A stretch of DNA of 64,000 nucleotides from Variovorax saccharolyticus (GTDB lineage Bacteria > Pseudomonadota > Gammaproteobacteria > Burkholderiales > Burkholderiaceae_C), in contig NZ_JASZYT010000001.1 in assembly GCF_030316765.1 (NCBI RefSeq), forward strand, positions 1,054,001 through 1,118,000. The letters run 5' to 3'. The position numbers and the translations under genes are program-made. This document shows, one piece after another, positions 9,388 through 18,224 of this stretch (within the stretch, counting starts at the first letter, position 1; each line of letters begins with the position of its first letter). The notes under the pieces are model-generated. The model ran no database searches and had not been told where the DNA came from. It saw nothing but the letters and a program-made list of their open reading frames with translations.

Positions 9388-10914
9388 ATGCAAGACATCC
9401 TGATCAACTGGTCCCCCCAGGAGACCCGCGTCGCGCTGGTCGAGCACGGCGCCGTGCAGGAGCTCCACGTGGAGCGCACGCTGGAGCGTGGCCTGGTCGG
9501 CAACATCTACCTGGGCAAGGTGTCGCGGGTGCTGCCGGGCATGCAGTCGGCCTTCATCGACATCGGCCTCGACCGCACCGCCTTCCTGCACGTGGCCGAC
9601 ATCGTGGCGCCGTTCACCCCGGGCTCGCGGCCGAGCACGCAGGCGCCCGAGCGCGACCATCGCAACAGCGGCGCCATGGTGCCGATCGAGAAGCAGGTGT
9701 TCGAGGGCCAGTCGCTGCTGGTGCAGGTCATCAAGGACCCGATCGGCACCAAGGGCGCGCGGCTGTCGACCCAGATCAGCATCGCCGGACGGCTCTTGGT
9801 GTTCCTGCCGCAGGACAACCACATCGGCGTCTCGCAGAAGATCCCGCCCGACCTGCGCGAGGCGCTGCGCAACCGCATGCAGGCGCTGATCGAGGCTGCC
9901 GCGGCGGCCGACAGCGGTGGTGTGGTGCCGGCCAACACCGGCGGCTTCATCCTGCGGACCAACGGCGAGGATTCGAGCGACGCCGAACTGGCCGAGGACA
10001 TCGCCTACCTGCGCAAGACCTGGACCCGCATCCGCGAGCTGTCGGCACGGATGCCGCCGATGTCGCTGCTGCACCAGGACCTGAGCCTGCTGCAGCGGGT
10101 GCTGCGCGACATGACCAGCGAGGACACGCAGACCATCCGCATCGACTCGCGCGAGCAGTTCGATGTGCTCCTCAAGTTCGGCCTCGAGTTCATGCCGCAG
10201 GCGGCCGGCAAGCTGCAGCTCTACAAGGGCGAGCGGCCGATCTTCGACCTCTATTCGATCGACGAGGAGATCGCCAAGGCGCTGGGCCGCCGGGTCGACC
10301 TGAAGTCGGGCGGCTACCTGGTGGTCGACCAGACCGAGGCGCTGACCACGGTCGATGTCAATACCGGGGGCTTCGTCGGCGCGCGCAACTTCGACGACAC
10401 CATCTTCAAGACCAACCTCGAGGCGGCGCAAGCCATTGCGAGGCAGCTGCGCCTGCGCAACCTGGGCGGCATCATCATCGTCGACTTCATCGACATGGCG
10501 CGCGACGACCACCGCGAGCAGGTGCTGGCCGAGTTCCGCAAGCAGCTCGCGCGCGACCGCGTGAAGACCACCGCCGGCGGCTTCTCGCAGCTCGGGCTGG
10601 TCGAGATGACGCGCAAGCGCACCCGCGAATCATTGGCCCACATGCTGTGCGAGCCCTGCCTGGCCTGCAACGGGCAGGGCATCGTGAAGACCGCGCGCAG
10701 CGTGGCCTACGACGTGCTGCGCGAGATCCTGCGCGAGGCGCGGCAGTTCACGCCGCGCGAGTTCCGCATCGTCTCGTCGCCGCAGGTGATCGAGCTCTTC
10801 CTCGACGAGGAGAGCCAGCACCTGGCGGGCCTGAGCGACTTCATCGGCAAGCCCATTTCGCTTCAGGCCGAGCCCGCGATGGGGCAGGGCCAGTACGACA
10901 TCGTGTTGCTGTAG
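9388..10914 (+). CDS. rng: ribonuclease G
   Basis: RNase G is an endoribonuclease of the RNase E/G family involved in 16S rRNA 5' maturation and mRNA decay. The 508-residue length lacks the long RNase E scaffold tail. The S1 domain is recognisable (GNIYLGKVSRVLPGMQSAF at about 35-53). The Mg-binding catalytic aspartates are Asp323 (TVDVNTGG) and Asp366 (IIIVDFIDM). A zinc-link region with Cys421, Cys424 and Cys427 follows. A start at 9388 places the MQDILINWSPQETRVAL N-terminus as in other RNase G proteins. Confidence 0.95.
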   Translation: MQDILINWSPQETRVALVEHGAVQELHVERTLERGLVGNIYLGKVSRVLPGMQSAFIDIGLDRTAFLHVADIVAPFTPGSRPSTQAPERDHRNSGAMVPIEKQVFEGQSLLVQVIKDPIGTKGARLSTQISIAGRLLVFLPQDNHIGVSQKIPPDLREALRNRMQALIEAAAAADSGGVVPANTGGFILRTNGEDSSDAELAEDIAYLRKTWTRIRELSARMPPMSLLHQDLSLLQRVLRDMTSEDTQTIRIDSREQFDVLLKFGLEFMPQAAGKLQLYKGERPIFDLYSIDEEIAKALGRRVDLKSGGYLVVDQTEALTTVDVNTGGFVGARNFDDTIFKTNLEAAQAIARQLRLRNLGGIIIVDFIDMARDDHREQVLAEFRKQLARDRVKTTAGGFSQLGLVEMTRKRTRESLAHMLCEPCLACNGQGIVKTARSVAYDVLREILREARQFTPREFRIVSSPQVIELFLDEESQHLAGLSDFIGKPISLQAEPAMGQGQYDIVLL

Positions 10915-10931
10915 CTCGCCCGCGCTCGCGC

Positions 10932-12716
10932 TCAGAGGGTCGGGGTCTGGCCGGGCGGCGTGGCCCGGATCGCGCTGCTCTGCAGCCGGGCGTAGAGGCC
11001 GTCCAGCGCCATCAGCTGCGCGTGGCTGCCGTGTTCGGCGATGCGGCCGTGGTCCATCACCACGATGCGGTCGGCGTGCTGGATGGTCGACAGCCGGTGC
11101 GCGACGATCAGCGTCGTGCGGCCTTGCATGAGACGCTGCAGCGCCTCCTGCACCTGTCGCTCGGATTCGGTGTCGAGCGCTGACGTGGCCTCGTCGAGCA
11201 GCAGGATCGGCGCGTTCTTGTAGAGCGCCCGCGCAATGGCCAGGCGCTGGCGCTGGCCACCCGACAACTGCGTCGCGTTGTGGCCCAGCACGGTGTCGAT
11301 GCCCTGCGGCAGCGCCTCCACATGCACCGCGAGATTGGCGGCGGCGACGCATTCGAGCACCCGGTCGCGGTCGATCGCCGCACCCAGCGCCACGTTCGCC
11401 GCCAGGCTGTCGTTGAGCATCACCACGTCCTGGCTGACCATGGCGAACTGCGCGCGCAGGCTGGACAGCTGCCATTCGCCGACCTCGTGGCCGTCCAGCA
11501 GCACCTCGCCGGCGCTGGGCAGCACGAAGCGCGGCAGCAAGTTGACCAGCGTCGTCTTGCCGGAGCCCGAAGGGCCGACGAAGGCGACCACCTCGCCGGG
11601 CTCGATGGCGAGGCTGACGCCATCCAGCGCGCGCGCCTCGTCGTCGCCACGGTAGTTGACCCGCACCTGGCGCAATTCGATGTGGCCGGCCGCGCGTTCG
11701 AGCGCGAAGCGGCCCTGCATTTCGGAGGGGACCTCGTCGATCAGCGTGAGGCCGCGTTCGAGCGCCGCCAAGCCGCGCGTGATTGGATTGGCCATGTCGG
11801 CGAGGCGCCGGATCGGTGCGATCAGCATCAGCATGGCGGTCACGTACGAGATGAAGCCGCCGACCGTGAGCCCTTTCTCGCCCGCCTGCCAGAGCGCGAT
11901 CATGACGACGATCGACAGCGCGAAGGCGGCGAAGAGCTGCGTGAGCGGGGTCATCGCAGCCTGGGCGATGGTCGACTTCACGGCCAGCCGATTGAGGCTG
12001 TGGCTCAGCCGCTCGAAGCGCTCGCTCTGGCCGGCTTCGGCACCATGCAGGCGCACCATCCTGTGGGCGAGCACGTTCTCCTCGACCACGTAGGCCAGTT
12101 CGTCGGTGGCGTGCTGGCCGAGGCGTGTGAGGTGGTAGAGCCGCTTGGACAGCACCTTCATGATCCAGGCCACGCCCGGCACCATCACGCCGACGATCAG
12201 CGTGAGCTTCCAGTTCAGGTAGACCAGGTAGAACAGCAGCGCGACTGTCACGAAGCCGTCGCGCGACAGGCTCAGCAGCGCCTGCACCAGCAGCAGCGCG
12301 CCGGTCTGCACCTCGTAGACCACCGTGTTCGACAAGGTGCTGGCCGACTGGCGCGAGAACAATCCCAGTTCCGCTTCGAGCAGGCGCTTGAACAGCATGC
12401 GCCGCAGGCCCTGCATGCCGTCGTTGGCGATGCGCGCCAAGGCGTATTGCGAGATGAACTGCGCCACGCCGCGCACCAGGAACAGCAGGATGATCGCGAC
12501 CGGCACGATCCACAGGGCCAGCTGTCCGCGCGTGAAGCCGCGGTCGAACAGCGGCTTGAGCATGGCCGCCAGAAGCGGTTCGGTGAGCGCGGCGACCGCC
12601 GCGGTCACGATGCCCACGGCCCACCAGCGGCGCGCGCCACCGAACCAGGTCATCAGGCGCGCGAGTCGCTGCGTCAGGGGAGGGCGCACCGTGTCGGTGG
12701 CGGGGGAAGGCTGCAT
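10932..12716 (-). CDS. msbA: lipid A export ABC transporter, MsbA type (fused permease-ATPase)
   Basis: This 594-residue half-transporter flips lipid A-core across the inner membrane as a homodimer. About six transmembrane helices occupy residues 20-330. The nucleotide-binding domain follows with Walker A GPSGSGKTT, signature LSGGQRQR, Walker B ILLLDEATSALD and the switch His in IVAHRLSTI. The start at 12716 gives the usual family length; longer in-frame starts add only atypical sequence. It is divergent from tolB with 147 bp between. Exporters of other lipids share this architecture, so the substrate is a strong inference. Confidence 0.88.
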   Translation of the reverse strand: MQPSPATDTVRPPLTQRLARLMTWFGGARRWWAVGIVTAAVAALTEPLLAAMLKPLFDRGFTRGQLALWIVPVAIILLFLVRGVAQFISQYALARIANDGMQGLRRMLFKRLLEAELGLFSRQSASTLSNTVVYEVQTGALLLVQALLSLSRDGFVTVALLFYLVYLNWKLTLIVGVMVPGVAWIMKVLSKRLYHLTRLGQHATDELAYVVEENVLAHRMVRLHGAEAGQSERFERLSHSLNRLAVKSTIAQAAMTPLTQLFAAFALSIVVMIALWQAGEKGLTVGGFISYVTAMLMLIAPIRRLADMANPITRGLAALERGLTLIDEVPSEMQGRFALERAAGHIELRQVRVNYRGDDEARALDGVSLAIEPGEVVAFVGPSGSGKTTLVNLLPRFVLPSAGEVLLDGHEVGEWQLSSLRAQFAMVSQDVVMLNDSLAANVALGAAIDRDRVLECVAAANLAVHVEALPQGIDTVLGHNATQLSGGQRQRLAIARALYKNAPILLLDEATSALDTESERQVQEALQRLMQGRTTLIVAHRLSTIQHADRIVVMDHGRIAEHGSHAQLMALDGLYARLQSSAIRATPPGQTPTL

Positions 12717-12863
12717 GGCGGCGCATTCTACGGGCGTGCAACATGTAGGACCGGGCCGGTTCATACACGTTTTGTGACGCCAGGGCCATCGCAACATGTA
12801 CCATGTGCGCTGTTTTTGTCCGAGACAGAAGAAACTTAATCCTCGGAAACCTCTCCGAACTGC

Positions 12864-14180
12864 ATGAAAAAGCCGTTGCAAGACTTCCCCCCAACCCCTT
12901 CTTCATCGTTCTTCGCTCGCCGCGCCTTGGTCGCGGCCCTCGCTGCCACCCCTGCGATTCCCGTCCTGGCCCAGTTCAGGGTCGAGGTGTCGGGCGTCGG
13001 CGTGACCCAGTTGCCCATCGCGATCGCTCCGTTCCGGGGCGAGGATTCGTCGCCGCAGAAGATCTCGGCGATCGTGCTGGCCGACCTCGAGCGCAGCGGG
13101 CAGTTCCGCGGCGTCGACACCTCGGGCCAGGCGCTCGACGAGAGCTCGCGCCCGGACCTCAGCCTGTGGCGCCAGCGCACCGCCGACTCGCTCGCGGTCG
13201 GCAGCGTGACGCGGCTGGCCGATGGCCGCTTCGATGTCCGCTTCCGACTCTGGGACGTGGTCCGCGGCCAGGACCTCGGCGGCCAGAGCTACACGGTGCC
13301 GCAGGGCGACCTGCGGCTGGCGGCACACCGTATCGCCGACTACATTTACGAGAAGCTCACCGGCGAGAAGGGCATCTTCTCGACCCGCATCGCCTACGTC
13401 ACCAAGGGCGGCACCCGCTACACCCTGTGGGTGGCCGACGCCGATGGCGAGAACGCGCAGGCGGCGCTGGCCAGCCCGGAGCCGATCATCTCGCCCTCGT
13501 GGTCGTCCAACGGCACGCAGTTGGCCTACGTGTCCTTCGAGTCGCGCAAGCCGGTGGTGTACGTTCACAACGTGGCCAGCGGCCAGCGCCGGCTGGTCGC
13601 CAACTTCCGCGGCTCCAACAGTGCGCCGGCCTGGGCCCCGGACGGCGGCACGCTCGCCGTCACCCTGAGCCGCGACGGCGGCTCGCAGCTCTACACCATC
13701 TCTTCGGCCGGCGGCGAGCCGCGCCGGTTGACGCAGAGCAACAGCATCGACACCGAGCCGGTGTATTCGGCCGACGGCAGCACGATCTACTTCGTCAGCG
13801 ACCGCGGCGGTGCGCCGCAGATCTACAAGATGGGCGCCAGCGGCGGCAATCCGACCCGGGTGACCTTCAGCGGCACCTACAACATATCTCCGTCCGTCAG
13901 CGGCGATGGCCGGTGGTTGGCCTACATCTCGCGCGTGGGCGGAGGGTTCAAACTCCACGTGATGGAGTTGGCGACGGGCAACGTGCAGGCCATCACCGAC
14001 ACCACGGCCGACGAGAATCCCAGCTTTGCACCCAACAGCAAATTGATCGTCTACGCCACCAAGCTCCAGGGCCGCGAGGCGTTGATGACGACCACGCTGG
14101 ACGGCAAGATCAAGGCGCGGCTGGCGGGGCAGGCGGGAGACATCAGGGAACCGGACTGGGGTCCGTTTCAAAAGCAATGA
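12864..14180 (+). CDS. tolB: Tol-Pal system periplasmic protein TolB
   Basis: TolB is the periplasmic beta-propeller that docks with Pal and TolA to help constrict the outer membrane at division. The 438-residue protein has a signal sequence ending near ...AIPVLAQ (about residue 36), an N-terminal alpha/beta domain and a run of PD40 propeller repeats (for example SPSWSSNGTQLAYVSF and APAWAPDGGTLAVTLS). pal follows after 19 bp. The tolQ, tolR and tolA genes that commonly precede tolB are not here; divergent msbA occupies the upstream side. Confidence 0.96.
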   Translation: MKKPLQDFPPTPSSSFFARRALVAALAATPAIPVLAQFRVEVSGVGVTQLPIAIAPFRGEDSSPQKISAIVLADLERSGQFRGVDTSGQALDESSRPDLSLWRQRTADSLAVGSVTRLADGRFDVRFRLWDVVRGQDLGGQSYTVPQGDLRLAAHRIADYIYEKLTGEKGIFSTRIAYVTKGGTRYTLWVADADGENAQAALASPEPIISPSWSSNGTQLAYVSFESRKPVVYVHNVASGQRRLVANFRGSNSAPAWAPDGGTLAVTLSRDGGSQLYTISSAGGEPRRLTQSNSIDTEPVYSADGSTIYFVSDRGGAPQIYKMGASGGNPTRVTFSGTYNISPSVSGDGRWLAYISRVGGGFKLHVMELATGNVQAITDTTADENPSFAPNSKLIVYATKLQGREALMTTTLDGKIKARLAGQAGDIREPDWGPFQKQ

Positions 14181-14199
14181 TTAACTTGAGGAGTTCGAA

Positions 14200-14712
14200 A
14201 TGTTGAAACGTACGATTTATTCGCTGGCCATCGTGGCGCTGATTGCCGGTTGCTCGTCTGGCACCAAGCTGAACGACGCGCCGGTGGTCGACCGCGGGGC
14301 AGGCCAAGGCTCGGGTGGGGCCGCCAGCGGCGTTGCGCCGGTGACCATCGACCCGAACGCGCAGAACGCGCAGGGCCCGGTCGGCGTCGCACGCATCATC
14401 TATTTCGATTTCGACAGCTACACGGTCAAGCCGGAGTTCCAGCAACTGATCGATGGCCATGCGCGCTTCCTCAAGGCGAATCCGAATCGCCGCATCTCCA
14501 TCGAAGGCCATACCGACGAACGCGGCGGCCGCGAGTACAACCTCGCGCTGGGCCAGAAGCGTTCCGAAGCCGTGCGCCGCTCGCTGGTGCTGGTCGGCGT
14601 CACCGATGCCCAGATCGAGGCCGTGAGCTTCGGCAAGGAAAAGCCGGCCGCACAGGGCAGCGGTGAAGACGCCTGGGCGCAAAACCGCCGCGCCGAGATC
14701 ACTTACCGCTGA
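14200..14712 (+). CDS. pal: peptidoglycan-associated lipoprotein Pal
   Basis: Pal is an outer-membrane lipoprotein that ties the membrane to peptidoglycan and binds TolB. The 170-residue precursor has a lipoprotein signal with the lipidated Cys at residue 18 (LIAGC). A short linker is followed by an OmpA-like domain with IYFDFDSYTVKPEFQ and the peptidoglycan-binding IEGHTDERGGREYNLALGQKR. A clear Shine-Dalgarno GAGGAG precedes the ATG. It overlaps cpoB by one base. Confidence 0.97.
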   Translation: MLKRTIYSLAIVALIAGCSSGTKLNDAPVVDRGAGQGSGGAASGVAPVTIDPNAQNAQGPVGVARIIYFDFDSYTVKPEFQQLIDGHARFLKANPNRRISIEGHTDERGGREYNLALGQKRSEAVRRSLVLVGVTDAQIEAVSFGKEKPAAQGSGEDAWAQNRRAEITYR

Positions 14713-15464
14713 TGATGCGCGGCCTTTCATTGCGCGGCGCAGCCGTCGCAGCCGCGCTGCTGTGTGCTTCGCTCGGCGCGCAGGCCGCGCTGTTCGAGGA
14801 CGACGAGGCGCGGCGGGCCATTCTCGACCTGCGCCAGCGGGTCGAGACCATGCGCCAGCAGGCCGAACAGCGCCAGAGCGAGGAAAGCGCGCAGCTGCGG
14901 CGCAGCCTGCTCGAACTGCAGAACCAGATCGAGCAGATGCGCGGCGATCTGGCGCGCATGACCGGGCAGAACGAACAGCTCACGAAGACGGTCACCGATC
15001 TGCAGCAGAAGCAGACCGACGTGGACAGCCGCATCAAGAGCAACGAGCCGTCCAAGGTCGCTGTCGATGGACGCGAGTTCAACGCCGACCCCAAGGAGAA
15101 GGCCGATTTCGATGCTGCGCTCGGCATCTTCCGCGCCGGCCAGTTCGCGCAGGCGCAGACGGCGTTCGCCGATTTCGTCAAGCGCTATCCGCAGAGCGGC
15201 TACAACGCCTCGGCGCTGTTCTGGCTCGGCAACGCGCAGTACGCGACGCGCAACTACAACGAAGCCATCGCGAACTTCAGGTCGATGCTGTCGCTGGCGC
15301 CCGATCATGCGAAGGCGCCCGAAGCCGTGCTGTCGATCGCCAATTGCCAGATCGAACTCAAGGACACGCGGGCTGCGCGCCGCACCCTCGAGGACCTGAC
15401 CAAGGCCTATCCGCAGTCGGAAGCGGCGCAAGCCGGCCGCGAGCGGCTGTCGCGGCTGCGCTAG
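14712..15464 (+). CDS. cpoB: cell division coordinator CpoB (YbgF)
   Basis: CpoB is a periplasmic TPR protein that links Tol function to peptidoglycan synthesis at the septum. The 250-residue precursor has a signal peptide (about 1-26, ending AQA) and a coiled coil at about 30-110 (the trimerisation helix, rich in Gln and Glu). A C-terminal TPR domain begins near DFDAALGIFRAGQFAQAQ and contains the family motif SGYNASALFWLGNAQYA. It is last in the tolB-pal-cpoB unit and begins at the pal stop (TGATG). Confidence 0.95.
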   Translation: MMRGLSLRGAAVAAALLCASLGAQAALFEDDEARRAILDLRQRVETMRQQAEQRQSEESAQLRRSLLELQNQIEQMRGDLARMTGQNEQLTKTVTDLQQKQTDVDSRIKSNEPSKVAVDGREFNADPKEKADFDAALGIFRAGQFAQAQTAFADFVKRYPQSGYNASALFWLGNAQYATRNYNEAIANFRSMLSLAPDHAKAPEAVLSIANCQIELKDTRAARRTLEDLTKAYPQSEAAQAGRERLSRLR

Positions 15465-15477
15465 TGGCTTCTGCGCC

Positions 15478-16278
15478 GTGAGCACCATCGTCGCCTCGGA
15501 CGATGCCGACCTGGCCCGCCGTTTCGGCGGGCTCGAGCGCTTGTACGGCGTGCCGGGCGCCGCGCACATCCGCGATGCGCATGTGCTGGTGGCCGGCATC
15601 GGTGGCGTCGGCTCGTGGGCGGTCGAGGCGCTGGCGCGCAGCGGGGTCGGGCGGCTGACGCTGGTCGACCTCGATCACATCGCCGAATCCAACATCAACC
15701 GCCAGATCCACGCGCTCGATACGACCGTGGGCCAGGCCAAGGTGGAGGCGATGCGCGACCGCATCGCCCACATCAATCCGGCCTGCCGGGTACTGGCGAT
15801 CGACGATTTCGTCGAGCCCGACAACTGGCAGGCCCTGCTCGAGCAAGCCGAAGGCACGAACGGTCCGGTGACCGCGGTGCTCGACGCCTGCGACCAGGTG
15901 AAGGCCAAGCTCGCGATGGCGGCCTGGGCGCGCAGCACGGGCGCGGGCTTCGTCACTGTCGGCGCCGCCGGTGGCAAGCGGCTGGCGCACAAGGTGGAGA
16001 TCGACGACCTCTCGCTGGTGACGCACGATCCCCTGCTGGCGCAGCTTCGCCAACGGCTTCGCAAGACGCACGGCGCGCCGCGCGAAGGCCGCAAGATCGG
16101 GGTGGCCTGCGTGTTCAGCCGCGAGAGCGTGGCGCCGCCGGATGCCTCTTGCGCGATCGAGGGCGACGGCTCGCTGAACTGCCACGGCTACGGCTCGGTG
16201 GTCAGCGTCACTGCGACCTTCGGCCAATGCGCCGCAGGGTGGCTGCTGGACAGGATTTCCCGAAATGGCAGGCTATAA
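15478..16278 (+). CDS. tcdA: tRNA threonylcarbamoyladenosine dehydratase
   Basis: TcdA (CsdL) uses ATP to cyclise t6A37 to ct6A in ANN-decoding tRNAs. This 266-residue E1-like enzyme has the nucleotide loop GIGGVGSWAVEALARSGVG, the arginine-containing INRQIHAL and the acidic DACDQVKAK. It starts with GTG at 15478, 13 bp after cpoB. Its stop lies within a TATAAT hexamer and is followed by tRNA-Lys(UUU), a tRNA whose A37 is a substrate of this modification; the adjacency may be coincidence. Confidence 0.92.
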   Translation: MSTIVASDDADLARRFGGLERLYGVPGAAHIRDAHVLVAGIGGVGSWAVEALARSGVGRLTLVDLDHIAESNINRQIHALDTTVGQAKVEAMRDRIAHINPACRVLAIDDFVEPDNWQALLEQAEGTNGPVTAVLDACDQVKAKLAMAAWARSTGAGFVTVGAAGGKRLAHKVEIDDLSLVTHDPLLAQLRQRLRKTHGAPREGRKIGVACVFSRESVAPPDASCAIEGDGSLNCHGYGSVVSVTATFGQCAAGWLLDRISRNGRL

Positions 16279-16279
16279 T
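16274..16279 (+). promoter_or_regulatory. candidate -10 box of the tRNA-Lys gene
   Basis: A perfect TATAAT sits 45 bp upstream of tRNA-Lys and overlaps the tcdA stop codon. No good -35 hexamer is present at 16-18 bp spacing (the bases there read CAGGAT), so it is a weak or activator-independent call based on one box. Confidence 0.45.
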
Positions 16280-16324
16280 TTCAGGCTTTGCCGGATTCGA
16301 CGCCGGTAAGAGAAGCTCGGTATC

Positions 16325-16400
16325 GGGACGTTAGCTCAGTTGGTAGAGCAGCGGACTTTTAATCCGTTGGTCACAAGTTCGAATCTTGTACGTCCTACCA
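16325..16400 (+). tRNA. tRNA-Lys (anticodon UUU)
   Basis: The 76 nt cloverleaf has a 7 bp acceptor stem (GGGACGT with ACGTCCT), a D arm TAGCTCAGTTGGTAGAGC, an anticodon loop CTTTTAA with anticodon TTT at 16358-16360 and a T arm ACAAG/CTTGT around TTCGAAT. The discriminator A and CCA are encoded. The first acceptor pair is G-U rather than G-C, which is slightly unusual. Confidence 0.97.
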
Positions 16401-16452
16401 CGATACCCCCGTCGATATTCGAAAGCCTGCTAGCGAAAAGATAGCAGGCACC

Positions 16453-16842
16453 CTAGGGCCCGTGACATGCGGGACCCGCATTCGCATGCTGCAGGTAGGC
16501 GATCAGATCGGCGCGCTCCTTCGGATCCGCGATGCCGTCATAAGTCATCGTGCTGCCCGGCACCACCGCCAGCGGATTGGCCAGGAAGCGATCGAGCGTC
16601 TTGTCGTTCCACACGATGCGCGAAGTCTTCATCGCCTGCGAGTAGTTGAAGCCGGGGACGCTGCCGGCCGATCGGCCGAACAGGCCGCAATGGTGCGGCC
16701 CCACGCGATCGGTCGCCAGCGCATGGCAGGCCTGGCACCGCGCATAGACCTGTTCACCTCGCAGCACGGCATCGGGCGCGGCCTGTGCCATCCCCAATGC
16801 CAATGCCAGCAGGCCGCCCGGCGCGAGCCAGCGGCCGGTCAC
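16453..16842 (-). CDS. small secreted class I cytochrome c
   Basis: This 129-residue protein has a signal peptide (about 1-21, ending AQA), one haem-attachment motif CQACH at residues 36-40 and a distal Met99 in PGSTMTYDG. It resembles cytochrome c2/c550 electron carriers of the periplasm. It overlaps the ferritin-like gene by 4 bp (ATGA) and is the last gene of the ECF sigma-ferritin-cytochrome unit. This suggests electron transfer coupled to iron or oxidative-stress chemistry, an inference from context only. Codon use and GC look like the rest of the window. Confidence 0.88.
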   Translation of the reverse strand: MTGRWLAPGGLLALALGMAQAAPDAVLRGEQVYARCQACHALATDRVGPHHCGLFGRSAGSVPGFNYSQAMKTSRIVWNDKTLDRFLANPLAVVPGSTMTYDGIADPKERADLIAYLQHANAGPACHGP

Positions 16843-17408
16843 GACACGAAGGCCGCGGGAACCGGCGCTTCTCCCACCGCCTGGCGCAGGATGGCCCAGT
16901 GCATGGCCTCGTCGCCGAGAATGCTCGCGGCGGCCTTGGCGAGTTCGCGGTTGCCAAAGAGCGGCACCGCGCCCAGGTACGCGCTGACTGCGCCTTGCTC
17001 CAGCTTGCCAGCGAACCTGAGCACGTCGGCCTGCGACTTCAGTTGCTCGACCGGAAATTCATAGCTGGCCTTTGCCGCCACAGCCTTGCCCCCGAGTTTC
17101 GCGACCGTCTTCGCCAGCAGCGCTGCATGTTCCTTGTGATGGCCCTGGAAGGTGAGGGCGAGGTCCAGAACCGACTTCTCGAGCAGCTTGCTCTCGGCGC
17201 CCAGCTGGTAGGCGGCGATCGCTTCGAGTTCCGCGCCAAGGGCCGTGTTGAGGATCTGGATGTCCTGGGCGGTTTCGCTGCCGGCCTTGGCAGCCAGGGC
17301 GTCATGGCCGGCGAGCAGCGCCACTGCCGCGCCCGAGAGCAGCAGGCCGGACCGGCCGATGAACAGGCGACGGGCGGCCAGCGGGGAGGACATCTGAAGG
17401 AATGACAT
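16839..17408 (-). CDS. exported ferritin-like domain protein (DUF4439-like)
   Basis: The 189-residue protein starts with a Tat-like leader (ARRLFIGRSGLLLSGAAVALLAG). It continues as a helical bundle with paired Glu/His positions typical of di-iron ferritin-like folds: ELEAIAAY, HHKEH, LEQGAVSAY and DEAMHW. The predicted site is extracytoplasmic. It sits 22 bp downstream of the ECF sigma gene and overlaps the cytochrome gene by 4 bp, so all three are likely co-transcribed. The biochemical role is unknown; related proteins are annotated only as ferritin-like. Iron binding is inferred from residues, not shown. Confidence 0.75.
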   Translation of the reverse strand: MSFLQMSSPLAARRLFIGRSGLLLSGAAVALLAGHDALAAKAGSETAQDIQILNTALGAELEAIAAYQLGAESKLLEKSVLDLALTFQGHHKEHAALLAKTVAKLGGKAVAAKASYEFPVEQLKSQADVLRFAGKLEQGAVSAYLGAVPLFGNRELAKAAASILGDEAMHWAILRQAVGEAPVPAAFVS

Positions 17409-17430
17409 GGCGTACTCCTGGTGGTGAATG

Positions 17431-18140
17431 TCATGGGTTGCGCGCGGGGGTGCCGCCGTCCAGGCGCGAGAGCACCCGGGTCACGATCCGGTTGCAACGC
17501 GAGCCGTCGAACGAGAACGCATCGCCGACACCGACATCGATCTCCCGGGACAGGCTTTCGCGCAGCAGGCTGCGCGCCCGGAAGTAGCGGGTGCGCACGG
17601 TGGCAGCGGGCATCGACAGCATGGCGGCGACTTCGTCGACGCTCATCTCCTCGACGGCGCGCAGCATGAACACGGTTCGATAGAGGTCCGGCAGCTTGTC
17701 GATGCGGCGTTCCATCAGGTGGCGTATCTCCTGCCGCATGGCAAGGCGCTCCGGCCGGCCTTCGAGGTCGTCGGCGATCGACGGCTCCGCCGATTCCCCG
17801 TCCGCCTCGCCGGAGCTGCCCAGCGGGATCACCTGCGCGCCCCTGCGGCGCAGCCGACCCAGGGATTCGTTGATCACGATGCGGGCCAGCCAGGTGGACA
17901 GGCGCGCATCGTCGCGAAAGCTGCCCATCGCTTGCCAGGCCCGCAGGTCGCGTCCTGCAGGGCATCCTCGGCATCGTCGTCGTTCCTGAGGATGCCGCGC
18001 GCGGTGCGGAACAGCAGCTGGTTGTGGCGCCGCATGATGCACTCGAAGGCCTGCGTGTCGCCCTGGGCAGCGCGTCCGGCGAGATCAGGATCGGAGGCGT
18101 TCTCCGGGTGGGTCGTGGGGATGGGGGCGGTGTGTGGCAT
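17431..18140 (-). pseudogene. ECF RNA polymerase sigma factor interrupted by a one-base frameshift
   Basis: Two overlapping frames make one ECF sigma factor of about 236 residues. From 18140 the first frame gives MPHTAPIPTTHPENASDPD and region 2 (LLFRTARGILRNDDDAEDALQDA). The second, from about 17946, continues LRAWQAMGSFRDDARLSTWLARIVINE and region 4 (LPDLYRTVFMLRAVEEMSVDEVAAML, then the TVRTRYFRARSLLRE helix). The reading would be restored by one extra base between 17948 and 17949, where a tyrosine codon is expected. The rest is intact. This is either a recent inactivation or a sequencing indel. No anti-sigma gene is adjacent. Confidence 0.8.
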
Positions 18141-18224
18141 GTCGCGGCTCTTGCCCCATTAGATGGCGCGACACCGCCGCGCGTTTCAACTGCTTGCCGG
18201 ATCCGATGCGCCCACCGGGTGGAT

